A stretch of DNA of 10,159 nt, from assembly GCA_035713725.1 (NCBI GenBank), contig DASTMZ010000045.1:1-10159 (forward strand), in the 5' to 3' direction. This DNA comes from DASQPR01 sp035713725. GTDB lineage: Bacteria > Actinomycetota > Actinomycetes > Mycobacteriales > Micromonosporaceae. The stretch's first letter is position 1. Each line of letters begins with the position of its first letter. A program made the translations under genes and the position numbers. Positions 1 through 5,565 of this stretch are shown here, in pieces. The notes beneath the pieces are model-generated. The model made no database searches. It saw only the letters and a program-made list of their open reading frames with translations, and had not been told where the DNA came from.

Positions 1-1
1 T

Positions 2-91
2 GGGTTCTGGTCGGGCGTGTTAGGCGTCCTGAAGGCCTTGGTCTGGCCAGCATTCTTCGTCTACCACGTGCTGAAGTTCATCAGCGCCTAG
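2..91 (+). CDS. C-terminal end of a small membrane-associated protein (partial)
   Basis: The window opens inside a reading frame that ends with TAG at 89-91; only the last 29 codons are present. The visible peptide is strongly hydrophobic and aromatic (it contains GVLGVLKALVWPAFFVYHVL and ends KFISA). This looks like a C-terminal transmembrane or membrane-lying helix, with a VWPAF-x-VYxxLK pattern that I associate with short hypothetical actinobacterial proteins. No function can be given. The gene starts outside the window. The reading is supported by the amino-acid pattern and by a stop followed by clearly non-coding, repeat-containing DNA. It could still be a chance frame, since only 90 bases are visible. 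Confidence 0.55.
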   Translation, partial: GFWSGVLGVLKALVWPAFFVYHVLKFISA

Positions 92-95
92 GTCG

Positions 96-159
96 CGCCG
101 CACACGGTCGCCACATGCGTTCGCCGCACACGGTCGCCACAGGCGTTCGCCGCGCACGG
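96..159. repeat. 26-bp tandem repeat, about 2.5 copies
   Basis: Two full 26-bp units lie head to tail at 96-121 and 122-147. They differ at one base (T at 116, G at 142). A third partial copy (148-159) starts CGCCGCGCACGG. Each unit begins CGCCGCACACGG and ends GCGTT. The repeat sits between the stop of the truncated first gene and the AAA+ ATPase gene, and I see no coding frame that needs it. It is too short and too few-copied to be a CRISPR array and has no spacers. Confidence 0.85.
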
Positions 160-169
160 CCCCGCACGC

Positions 170-197
170 GGTTTCGGAGCCGGTAGCTCGCAAAACC
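170..197 (+). terminator. Imperfect inverted repeat, possible terminator of the upstream gene
   Basis: GGTTT at 170-174 can pair with AAACC at 193-197. GAGC (178-181 region) can pair with the nearby GCTC around a short CGGTA loop, giving a hairpin with an internal mismatch. It lies about 80 bases after the stop of the truncated first gene. There is no T tract, so this is only a weak candidate for a terminator or a folded leader. Confidence 0.22.
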
Positions 198-215
198 GGG
201 CGGCGGCAATGATCG

Positions 216-1790
216 GTGCGGGTCTATCGTGGCGTCGTGGACGATCAGGTCGGCGCACGCTCCGATGCGGGCGTGACGTCCGCGTCCGCCGACGAGGCAC
301 GCGCCTTTGCCGCGGCATTCCGGTCGTTCATGGACTGGGTGCACTCGGTCGACGCCGAGTCCGACCGCAACGAGGTCGTCGCGCTGATCCAGGACTATCT
401 CGGTCCCGACGGCCGCACCCACTCCGTGGTGTCACGACCGTTGCCCGCGTTCGAGCACGTGAATCTGCAAACCGCGCTGAACTCCTGGGTCGCACAGCCC
501 GGCCGGACCGCATCCGTACACGGGATCACGATCCCGCCGCACTACGGCGGCATGAGCCTTCAGCAGCTCGTGACCGGCGGGCCGATGCCACCCTTGCGAC
601 TGTCCGCACCACCGCTTGTGGACCTGCCCAACGGACCCGGCTCGACGCTGGCATGCATGCTCCTTGCCGCGCTGCTGGTGACCGACCATCGCGGCGACTA
701 TGTGCTCCTGATCGTGGGTCCCTCCGAACATGAGCCGCGACTTGCCGTGGAGATCGCCGGACTGCCGGTCGATGGTGCCCAGGCGGTGCACGCCGAAATC
801 GACGAGCTGCGCAACCGGCGCAACGTCTACCGCGGCCATGTGCTCGACGTGACCATCGGTGCGATGGGCAACGTGGCTCTCACATTCGGCGAGATTCCGA
901 CCACCGAACGCGAGGATGTCATCCTTCCCGAACCGGTGCTCGGCCGCGCCGAACGTCACGCTCTTGGCGTGGCGGCGCACCGCGATGCGCTGCTCGCGGC
1001 GGGCCAGCATCTCAAGCGCGGGCTGCTGTTGTTCGGGCCGCCCGGCACCGGCAAGACGCACACGATGCGTTACCTGTTGGGTCGACTCGACGGGTACACA
1101 CGGCTCGTGTTGACTGGCCGGGCGCTTCATGCGATCGGTGCGGCCGCGGAACTCGCTCGTACGCTGCAGCCCGCCGTACTCGTGTTAGAGGACGTTGACC
1201 TGGTGGCCGAGGACCGCAGCTTCGGCCCTGGGTCCAGCCCCGTGCTGTTCGATCTGCTGGACGCCATGGACGGCGCGGCAGCCGACGCGGACCTGTTGTT
1301 CATCCTCACCACCAACCGCGCCGACCTCCTGGAACCCGCATTGGCCGCGCGCCCCGGACGGGTGGACGTCGCCGTCGAGATCGACCTGCCCGACGCGGCA
1401 GCTCGGCGTCGGCTATTCAACCTCTACGCTCGCGCGGTCCCAACCGATCTGGCCGAGGCGGACATCGACGCAGTCATCGAACAGACCGAAGGTGTCACCG
1501 CTTCGTTCCTCAAAGAGCTACTGCGCCGTGCGGTCCTGGAATCGTTGCTCGAGCACACTCCGCTGCGCACCGTCACGGCCGCGCACACCGTCCGGGCACT
1601 CGACGATCTGCTGGACAGCACCCAGCAGGTGACGCGCAGCCTGCTCGGCGTCGGCAACAATCCAGAGGACCTGCCGGCCGGCGGCGGCCTCGGCGGACTG
1701 CCGCCGCCAAGTCCCGGCGTCGGCATGACGGCGGCAGGGATCGTCATGCGCCGCCGAGGGCGAGGGCACTTCCGGTACGGCGGGCCGTAA
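216..1790 (+). CDS. AAA+ family ATPase (CDC48/FtsH-like ATPase core) with an uncharacterised N-terminal domain
   Basis: A 524-residue protein if GTG 216 is used. GTG 237, seven codons later, is an equally good or better start because a -10-like box ends six bases before it. Residues 1-230 are an N-terminal region I do not recognise. The ATPase core follows: Walker A GPPGTGKT at 274-281; a Walker B-like segment VLVLEDVD at 321-328, with acidic residues in the order Glu-Asp; sensor 1 in LLFILTTNR near 360-368; arginine-finger region ARPGR at 378-382; and a sensor-2-like helix GVTASFLKELLRRA at 426-439. The tail (485-524) is Gly/Pro-rich, then basic (MRRRGRGHFRYGGP). No protease, helicase or transmembrane segment follows the ATPase, so it is probably a soluble remodelling ATPase. 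Substrate unknown. It converges on the cupin gene with only 17 bp between their stops, so no separate terminator is visible. Confidence 0.9.
   Translation: MRVYRGVVDDQVGARSDAGVTSASADEARAFAAAFRSFMDWVHSVDAESDRNEVVALIQDYLGPDGRTHSVVSRPLPAFEHVNLQTALNSWVAQPGRTASVHGITIPPHYGGMSLQQLVTGGPMPPLRLSAPPLVDLPNGPGSTLACMLLAALLVTDHRGDYVLLIVGPSEHEPRLAVEIAGLPVDGAQAVHAEIDELRNRRNVYRGHVLDVTIGAMGNVALTFGEIPTTEREDVILPEPVLGRAERHALGVAAHRDALLAAGQHLKRGLLLFGPPGTGKTHTMRYLLGRLDGYTRLVLTGRALHAIGAAAELARTLQPAVLVLEDVDLVAEDRSFGPGSSPVLFDLLDAMDGAAADADLLFILTTNRADLLEPALAARPGRVDVAVEIDLPDAAARRRLFNLYARAVPTDLAEADIDAVIEQTEGVTASFLKELLRRAVLESLLEHTPLRTVTAAHTVRALDDLLDSTQQVTRSLLGVGNNPEDLPAGGGLGGLPPPSPGVGMTAAGIVMRRRGRGHFRYGGP
225..239 (+). promoter_or_regulatory. 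Candidate -10 box for a leaderless AAA+ ATPase transcript
   Basis: TATCGT at 225-230 fits the actinobacterial TANNNT -10 pattern. It is followed by six bases and then an in-frame GTG at 237. Transcription starting at that GTG would give a leaderless mRNA, which is common in actinobacteria. No good Shine-Dalgarno sequence is visible before either GTG 216 or GTG 237, which fits a leaderless start. No clear -35 is seen. Confidence 0.4.
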
Positions 1791-1807
1791 CTCATTCCGC
1801 GGTGCCG

Positions 1808-2209
1808 CTAGCGAGTGTGGTACTCGCCGTCGGTGACGTGCTCGCCCCAGGTCGCCTCGGGACGTACGTCGCCGGGCACCGCCTCCGTAATGGAGAGATG
1901 CGACATGAAGTGGTCCGGCGCCGCGCCGTGCCAGTGCCATTGGTCGGCCGGCGTATGGACGATATCGCCGGCACGGATCTCCTCGGTCTGACCGCCGCGC
2001 GTCCGGTGCAGACCTTGGCCCTCGGTGACGTAGAGCGTCTGTCCGATGGCGTGGGAGTGCCAGGCGGTACGAGCGGACGGTGTGAAGCGGACCGCGCTCA
2101 CCCGTACGTGCGACGGCTCCTCGCCGCGGACGATCGCGTCGATGTAGACGTCGCCGGTGAACCATTCGGCCGGTCCCTTAGCGGTTCGCGGCGTTGGCTG
2201 GACGGGCAC
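1808..2209 (-). CDS. Small metal-binding cupin, (R)-mandelonitrile-lyase-like family
   Basis: A 133-residue single-domain cupin. The start chosen is GTG at 2209, because AAGGAGG lies five bases upstream of it. Longer in-frame extensions run antisense into the DUF2255 gene and are not supported. Motifs: KGPAEWFTG near the N-terminus; cupin motif 1 ARTAWHSHAIGQTL with H51, H53 and Q57; GDIVHTP; motif 2 WHWHGAAP with H94; and the ending WGEHVTDGEY. From memory, this pattern closely follows the manganese-dependent cupin hydroxynitrile lyases of Acidobacteria (GtHNL type), where two His, one Gln and one His bind the metal. Whether it acts on cyanohydrins is an inference: many close relatives are annotated only as cupins or as carboxymuconolactone-decarboxylase-associated proteins. 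It is divergent from the DUF2255 gene. Confidence 0.88.
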   Translation of the reverse strand: MPVQPTPRTAKGPAEWFTGDVYIDAIVRGEEPSHVRVSAVRFTPSARTAWHSHAIGQTLYVTEGQGLHRTRGGQTEEIRAGDIVHTPADQWHWHGAAPDHFMSHLSITEAVPGDVRPEATWGEHVTDGEYHTR

Positions 2210-2317
2210 GCCTGCCTCCTTACGGCTGCTGGTCATGAAATCGTGGGTACGTTCTTCGGCCGCTCGTGCGAATGCCGTCGTCACGGCCTGAACCGCGATA
2301 GTAGAGAGTGGGACGCC
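2210..2317. promoter_or_regulatory. Divergent intergenic region between the cupin and DUF2255 genes
   Basis: These 108 bases must hold the promoters of both divergent genes. On the plus strand GATAGT (2297-2302) is a possible -10. On the minus strand TACTAT (complement of 2298-2303) fits TANNNT. The two candidates overlap, so transcription of the two genes could be mutually exclusive. No convincing -35 box or operator palindrome was found. Confidence 0.35.
2215..2221 (-). promoter_or_regulatory. Strong ribosome-binding site of the cupin gene
   Basis: CCTCCTT on the plus strand reads AAGGAGG on the minus strand, a near-perfect Shine-Dalgarno sequence. It lies five bases before GTG 2209. An upstream in-frame ATG, ten codons earlier, would place this site inside the coding sequence. 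This decides the start in favour of GTG 2209. Confidence 0.8.
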
Positions 2318-2695
2318 ATGAGTGGATGGACGACTCAGGAACTCGATGCGATCGGTGCCGCCGACGAGTTGCAGATCGCCGCGCTGCGGCCGGACGGATC
2401 GCTGCGGCCGTACACGACCGTCTGGGTGGTACGTGTTGGCGACGATCTCTACGTACGGTCGGTTCGTGGACGTGGCAGCGTGTGGTTCAGATCCGTGACG
2501 GCGACTAATGCCGGCCGGATCCGTGCCGGCGACGTCGAACGCGACGTGACGTTCGAAGAACCCGCCGATGCCAACCACGACGCGATTAGTCAGGAGTACC
2601 GCGACAAGTACGCCCGCTATCCCAGCGCCTACGTCGATCCGACCGTGACGCCGCAAGCGATCGACGCCACACTCCGGCTCGTTGCCCGTAGCTGA
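2318..2695 (+). CDS. DUF2255 family protein
   Basis: A 125-residue protein starting at ATG 2318, with a purine-rich GAGAGTGGGA upstream. The N-terminus MSGWTTQELDAIGAADELQI and the segments VWVVRVGDDLYVRSVRGRG and GRIRAGDVERDVTFEEP match my memory of DUF2255, a small family common in actinobacteria. The strand pattern resembles the split-barrel fold of flavin/F420-binding and pyridoxamine-phosphate-oxidase-like proteins, but that is inference and no catalytic residues can be named. No signal peptide or membrane segment is present, so it is probably cytoplasmic. It is transcribed away from the cupin gene. Both are small enzyme-like proteins that could share a detoxification or redox role, but only their arrangement suggests this. 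Confidence 0.85.
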   Translation: MSGWTTQELDAIGAADELQIAALRPDGSLRPYTTVWVVRVGDDLYVRSVRGRGSVWFRSVTATNAGRIRAGDVERDVTFEEPADANHDAISQEYRDKYARYPSAYVDPTVTPQAIDATLRLVARS

Positions 2696-2730
2696 CCTGA
2701 CTCCCAACGGAGTCGCCGACGATGCAACAG

Positions 2731-3033
2731 CTACCAGTTATCGAAGCGGCCGATCCGCGGATGTCCTCGCGAAGCGACGCGCGGATCGTCGGCAGATCGG
2801 CCAGGTCCGACCGGGGTGCCTAGCACCCGGTCAGCCATGCGATCACCGAGCGGGGTGTCGTCGTCCACGACGACGCCACCGGTGCTTGGGTCGTGTGATA
2901 TCCGGCCGGCCAGCCTAAGTCCGGCGAACGCGGCCGCCGCGGTGCCTGCCCACGCCAGCGTTCCCTCGGTGCGCAGCCGGCTGGACGGTCCGCGCGCCAG
3001 CCACACGAGTTGCTCAGCAAGCGACAACGACAC
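2731..3033 (-). pseudogene. Remnant of a GPP34 (GOLPH3-like) family gene, C-terminally truncated
   Basis: The minus-strand frame from GTG 3033 to the stop at 2731 encodes 100 residues. SLSLAEQLVWLA, the Ala-rich helix TAAAAFAGLRLAGRIS, and VVVDDDTPLGDRMADRVL follow the N-terminal third of actinobacterial GPP34 proteins (leucine-rich start, LAGRI/V, VVVxDxTPxGD). Such proteins are usually a little over 200 residues. Here similarity stops after about 75 residues, and the frame runs through Pro/Arg/Gly-rich sequence to an early stop. The missing part cannot fit, because the DUF2255 gene occupies the downstream DNA. No Shine-Dalgarno is seen at the start. The frame stays open to 3132, but that extension runs into the promoter of the GntR gene. 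I read it as a decayed fragment; a very short divergent homologue is possible. Confidence 0.45.
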
Positions 3034-3111
3034 GCGAGAAGTGTGCAAACCCGGTCGCGACGCCAACAAGAGCCGGAATCCCTCGCGGCGAGGCATCGTC
3101 GGCCATGCCAC

Positions 3112-3142
3112 TTGACCCCTGGACCTGCTCATGCACTATAGT
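3112..3142 (+). promoter_or_regulatory. Promoter of the GntR-ABC operon
   Basis: TTGACC (3112-3117) is a good -35 and TATAGT (3137-3142) is a good -10 fitting TANNNT. The spacer is 19 bases, slightly long. Predicted transcription would start near 3149, about 30 bases before the GTG of the regulator. The -10 lies inside the palindrome described separately. Confidence 0.6.
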
Positions 3143-3157
3143 GCTAGGAACCTAGTG
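3134..3157. promoter_or_regulatory. Palindromic operator, probably bound by the adjacent YtrA-type GntR repressor
   Basis: CACTATAGTG (3134-3143) is a perfect 10-bp palindrome covering the -10 box. It is followed directly by CTAGGAACCTAG (3144-3155), a second perfect palindrome with an AA centre. CACTA at 3134-3138 also pairs with TAGTG at 3153-3157, giving a 24-bp inverted arrangement. This position would block RNA polymerase. YtrA-type GntR regulators usually repress their own operons from such sites, so autorepression is the simplest reading. Confidence 0.6.
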
Positions 3158-3178
3158 GAATGAGGATTCGGGGTCCAG

Positions 3179-3568
3179 GTGATCGAGTTCCACCTCGACG
3201 GCCGCTCCGGCGTCGCGCCGTATATGCAGCTGATTCAGCAGGTGCGCCAGGCGATGCGCCTCGGCCTGCTGCGCGAAGGCGATCAGCTGCCGACGGTCAA
3301 GGACGTCGTCGCCAGGGTGGCGATCAACCCGAACACGGTGCTCAAGGCCTATCGCGAACTCGAATACGAGGGCCTCGTATCGCCACGTCCCGGCGTCGGC
3401 ACGTTCGTGACCCGGACGCTTGCCGACGACTCACTAGCCGCCCACGGTCCACTGCGCGACGAGCTGCTTGCGTGGCTCGCTCGCGCACGGGCCGCCGGCC
3501 TCGACAGCGAAAGCATCGAGGCATTGTTCGCGAACACACTTCGGACTCCGGTGGAGGAGAGCGCATGA
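3179..3568 (+). CDS. GntR family transcriptional regulator, YtrA subfamily
   Basis: A 129-residue DNA-binding protein starting at GTG 3179. Residues 1-77 form the GntR winged helix: FHLDGRSGVAPYMQLIQQVR, then LREGDQLPTVKDVVARVAIN, then PNTVLKAYRELEYEGLVSPR with the wing PGVGTFV. The C-terminal part is only about 50 residues, Ala/Leu-rich and helical, which is the short dimerisation tail typical of the YtrA subfamily and too small for a ligand-binding domain of the FadR or HutC type. It is the first gene of an operon with an ABC ATPase and permease, the classic YtrA context, where the repressor controls a transporter responding to cell-envelope stress. Its stop overlaps the ATPase start as ATGA. 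Effector unknown. Confidence 0.92.
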   Translation: MIEFHLDGRSGVAPYMQLIQQVRQAMRLGLLREGDQLPTVKDVVARVAINPNTVLKAYRELEYEGLVSPRPGVGTFVTRTLADDSLAAHGPLRDELLAWLARARAAGLDSESIEALFANTLRTPVEESA

Positions 3569-4455
3569 GCAGTCCCGTACTCCAGGCCGAGCACCTGTCC
3601 AAGCGGTACGGGCGACGCGAAGCGCTGTCCGACTGCACGCTGAGCATTCCGCCCGGTCACGTCGTCGGCCTCGTCGGACCGAACGGCGCCGGCAAGACCA
3701 CGCTTCTGCAGCTGGCGGTCGGCCTGCTACGACCGACCGCCGGCGCGATTTCGGTGCTCGGTGGACGGCCGGCATCGGGCGGGCCACAACTTGCGAAGGT
3801 TGGCTTCGTCGCGCAGGACGCGCCAACCTACGCCAGCCTGTCGGTCGACGATCACCTCCGCTTCGGCGCGCACACGAACCCGGGCTGGAACCAACAGCTC
3901 GCCGCGGACCGCATCGCCCAACTCGGCCTTGACCTGTCGCAGAAGGCCGGCAAATTGTCCGGCGGCCAACGCGCCCAACTGTCCCTCACGTTGGCCATCG
4001 CGAAGTCGCCCGAACTGCTCATCCTCGACGAGCCGGTGGCAAGCCTCGATCCGCTCGCGAGACGCGAGTTCCTGCAGGCGCTGATGGGCTTCGTCGCCGA
4101 CCGTCGCGCGAGCGTGATCCTGTCCTCGCATCTGGTCTCCGACTTGGAGCGGGTCTGCGACTTCCTGATCGTGCTCGTCGCCTCGCGGGTGCGCATCGCC
4201 GGTGAGGTCGAGAACCTGCTCGCCACGCACTACCGCCTCATCGGTCCGCGGCGGGACCCGGCCGACTTGCCACCCGGCGTCGACGTGATCGAAGCGAGCT
4301 ACACGGACCGACAGTCCACATTGATCGTACGCAGCGCGACCCCGATCCATGATCCGTCGTTCGCCGTCGAACTGATCACCATGGAAGACCTCGTTCTGGC
4401 CTACATGGCGCAGGCCACTACGTCCCGCCAGCCCGTACTGGAGACAATCCGATGA
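3565..4455 (+). CDS. ABC transporter ATP-binding protein
   Basis: A 296-residue ATPase starting at ATG 3565, with GGAGGAGA four bases upstream. Motifs: Walker A GPNGAGKT at 38-45; Q-loop glutamine near 84 (FVAQDAPTY); signature LSGGQ at 131-135; Walker B LLILDEP at 151-157; and H-loop histidine in SSHLVSDLE near 189. The C-terminal 80 residues form the extra domain seen in drug- and peptide-exporting CcmA/YtrB-like ATPases. A frame extension upstream through the regulator gene is only the overlapping other frame. It starts within the stop of the GntR gene (ATGA) and its own TGA overlaps the permease ATG, so the three are translationally coupled. Likely role: energising export or lipid-linked transport by the permease encoded next. 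Confidence 0.93.
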   Translation: MSSPVLQAEHLSKRYGRREALSDCTLSIPPGHVVGLVGPNGAGKTTLLQLAVGLLRPTAGAISVLGGRPASGGPQLAKVGFVAQDAPTYASLSVDDHLRFGAHTNPGWNQQLAADRIAQLGLDLSQKAGKLSGGQRAQLSLTLAIAKSPELLILDEPVASLDPLARREFLQALMGFVADRRASVILSSHLVSDLERVCDFLIVLVASRVRIAGEVENLLATHYRLIGPRRDPADLPPGVDVIEASYTDRQSTLIVRSATPIHDPSFAVELITMEDLVLAYMAQATTSRQPVLETIR

Positions 4456-5453
4456 CTTGGTTCGCATGGCGTCAATTCCGTATCCCGTCATGGATCACCG
4501 CTGCGGCGCTCCTCGCGGTCGCGGTGCTGCTCGCGATCACCGGACACAACCTGGTCGACGAGTGGAACGCGTCCGGCGCCGCCACGTGTCACGGCGACTG
4601 CGGCGGCGCGTTGACCACCTTCATCCAGCGAGCCACCACCGGTGCCGAGGGCATCGCGTACCAGCTCACCACCGTCTTGTTGTACGCGATGCCTGCGCTG
4701 ATCGGCATCTTCTGGGGCGCGCCGATGCTGGCCAGGGAGCTCGAGTCGGGGACGTACCGGCTGGCTTGGAATCAGTCGATCACGCGGACGCGATGGCTCG
4801 GCACGAAGCTCGCGGTCGGCGGCGCTGCGTCCGCGCTGAGCGCGGGACTATTGAGTTGGGCCGTGACGTCGTGGGGACATCATCTCGACCACGCGAGGTA
4901 TTACCGGATCTTGCCGGTGATGTTCGGCGCTCGCGGCATCGTGCCCATCGGCTACGCGCTCTTCGCGTTCGCGCTCGGTGTGACGATGGGGATGCTGATC
5001 CGCCGCACCGTCCCGGCGATGGCCGCCACGCTCGCCATCTATGTGGCCGCCGTCGCGTCCATGCCACTCTGGGTCCGCGCGCATCTGGCGCCGGCCGTGC
5101 ATGGCACGGTGCCGTTGGACTTGAGCAGCATCGACATCCTGTCAATTGGACAGAACTCCGTCATGACCGTGCGCAGCGGCGTGACGCCAAGCAACGCCTG
5201 GGTCCTGACGAACAACACCATTACGCCCAGTGGCAAGATCTTCACCGGACCCGCTGATCCGACGCATTGCGGGGACGGCGGCCCCCGGGAATGCATTCAG
5301 TGGCTCAGCACGCTCGGCCTGCGCGAGCAACTGACCTACCAACCCGCGAGCCACTTCTGGCAGCTGCAATGGATCGAAACCGGCATATTCGTCGCTGCCG
5401 CGGCGCTGTTGACCGCGTTCTGCTTCTGGTTCATCCGCAACCGTCTCACGTGA
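4452..5453 (+). CDS. ABC transporter permease (integral membrane subunit)
   Basis: A 333-residue membrane protein. Six hydrophobic segments are visible near residues 13-30, 70-92, 118-138, 162-182, 188-208 and 308-328. The cytoplasmic loop after segment 2 contains GAPMLARELESGTYRLAWNQ and SITRTRW. This block recurs in actinobacterial permeases found beside YtrA-type regulators and probably contacts the ATPase. A large loop of about 100 residues (209-307) lies between segments 5 and 6 and, by the predicted topology, faces outside. Four cysteines (46, 50, 273, 281) all lie in predicted outside loops. The ATG overlaps the ATPase stop (ATGA), so they form one operon. Substrate unknown; an antimicrobial or envelope-stress export role is inferred from context only. 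Confidence 0.88.
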   Translation: MTWFAWRQFRIPSWITAAALLAVAVLLAITGHNLVDEWNASGAATCHGDCGGALTTFIQRATTGAEGIAYQLTTVLLYAMPALIGIFWGAPMLARELESGTYRLAWNQSITRTRWLGTKLAVGGAASALSAGLLSWAVTSWGHHLDHARYYRILPVMFGARGIVPIGYALFAFALGVTMGMLIRRTVPAMAATLAIYVAAVASMPLWVRAHLAPAVHGTVPLDLSSIDILSIGQNSVMTVRSGVTPSNAWVLTNNTITPSGKIFTGPADPTHCGDGGPRECIQWLSTLGLREQLTYQPASHFWQLQWIETGIFVAAAALLTAFCFWFIRNRLT

Positions 5454-5471
5454 CTGGTCGGGGCGGCGCCC

Positions 5472-5513
5472 TTGCCCACCCGCGTCTGTATCGGCGATAC
5501 TCGTTGGCGATAC
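5472..5513 (+). promoter_or_regulatory. Candidate ccdA promoter with a GGCGATAC direct repeat
   Basis: TTGCCC (5472-5477) and GATACT (5496-5501), 18 bases apart, are a possible -35/-10 pair. GGCGATAC occurs twice, at 5493-5500 and 5506-5513, a 13-bp period across the predicted -10 and start site. A regulator could bind there, but the match is modest. The TTCTAT/ATAGAA element found before ccmA and the cytochrome gene is absent here. Confidence 0.3.
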
Positions 5514-5565
5514 ACCGTCGACGCGTCGATGCCGCGAGGCGCGGTGTGGACAGAGGCGGTGAACG

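Noticed and set aside
96..159. The tandem repeat as a CRISPR array
   Set aside because: Units are directly adjacent without spacers, there are fewer than three full copies, and no cas genes are seen.
1518..2165. Minus-strand frame across the AAA+ gene end and the cupin
   Set aside because: Different frame from the cupin, Arg-rich, with no domain pattern.
2210..2707. A minus-strand extension of the cupin frame upstream to about 2707, giving about 299 residues
   Set aside because: The added residues look like antisense of the DUF2255 gene, the family domain fits within 133 residues, and a strong AAGGAGG site points to GTG 2209.
3160..3564. Upstream extension of the ABC ATPase from an ATG at 3160
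   Set aside because: It lies out of frame through the GntR gene, and ATG 3565 has a strong GGAGGAGA site and starts directly before the conserved ABC N-terminus.
3727..4491. Long minus-strand open frame opposite the ABC ATPase
   Set aside because: It is antisense to a gene with all ABC motifs; high GC content produces long empty frames, and its translation shows no recognisable domain.
3565..5453. The first ABC pair as the heme exporter CcmAB
   Set aside because: The permease lacks the CcmB pattern and the operon starts with a YtrA-type regulator; the true ccmA and ccmB lie at 6607-8048.
5461..5471. GGGC-GGC-GCCC mini-hairpin after the permease stop as a terminator
   Set aside because: The stem is only four base pairs, no T tract follows, and such stems are frequent by chance in this GC-rich DNA.
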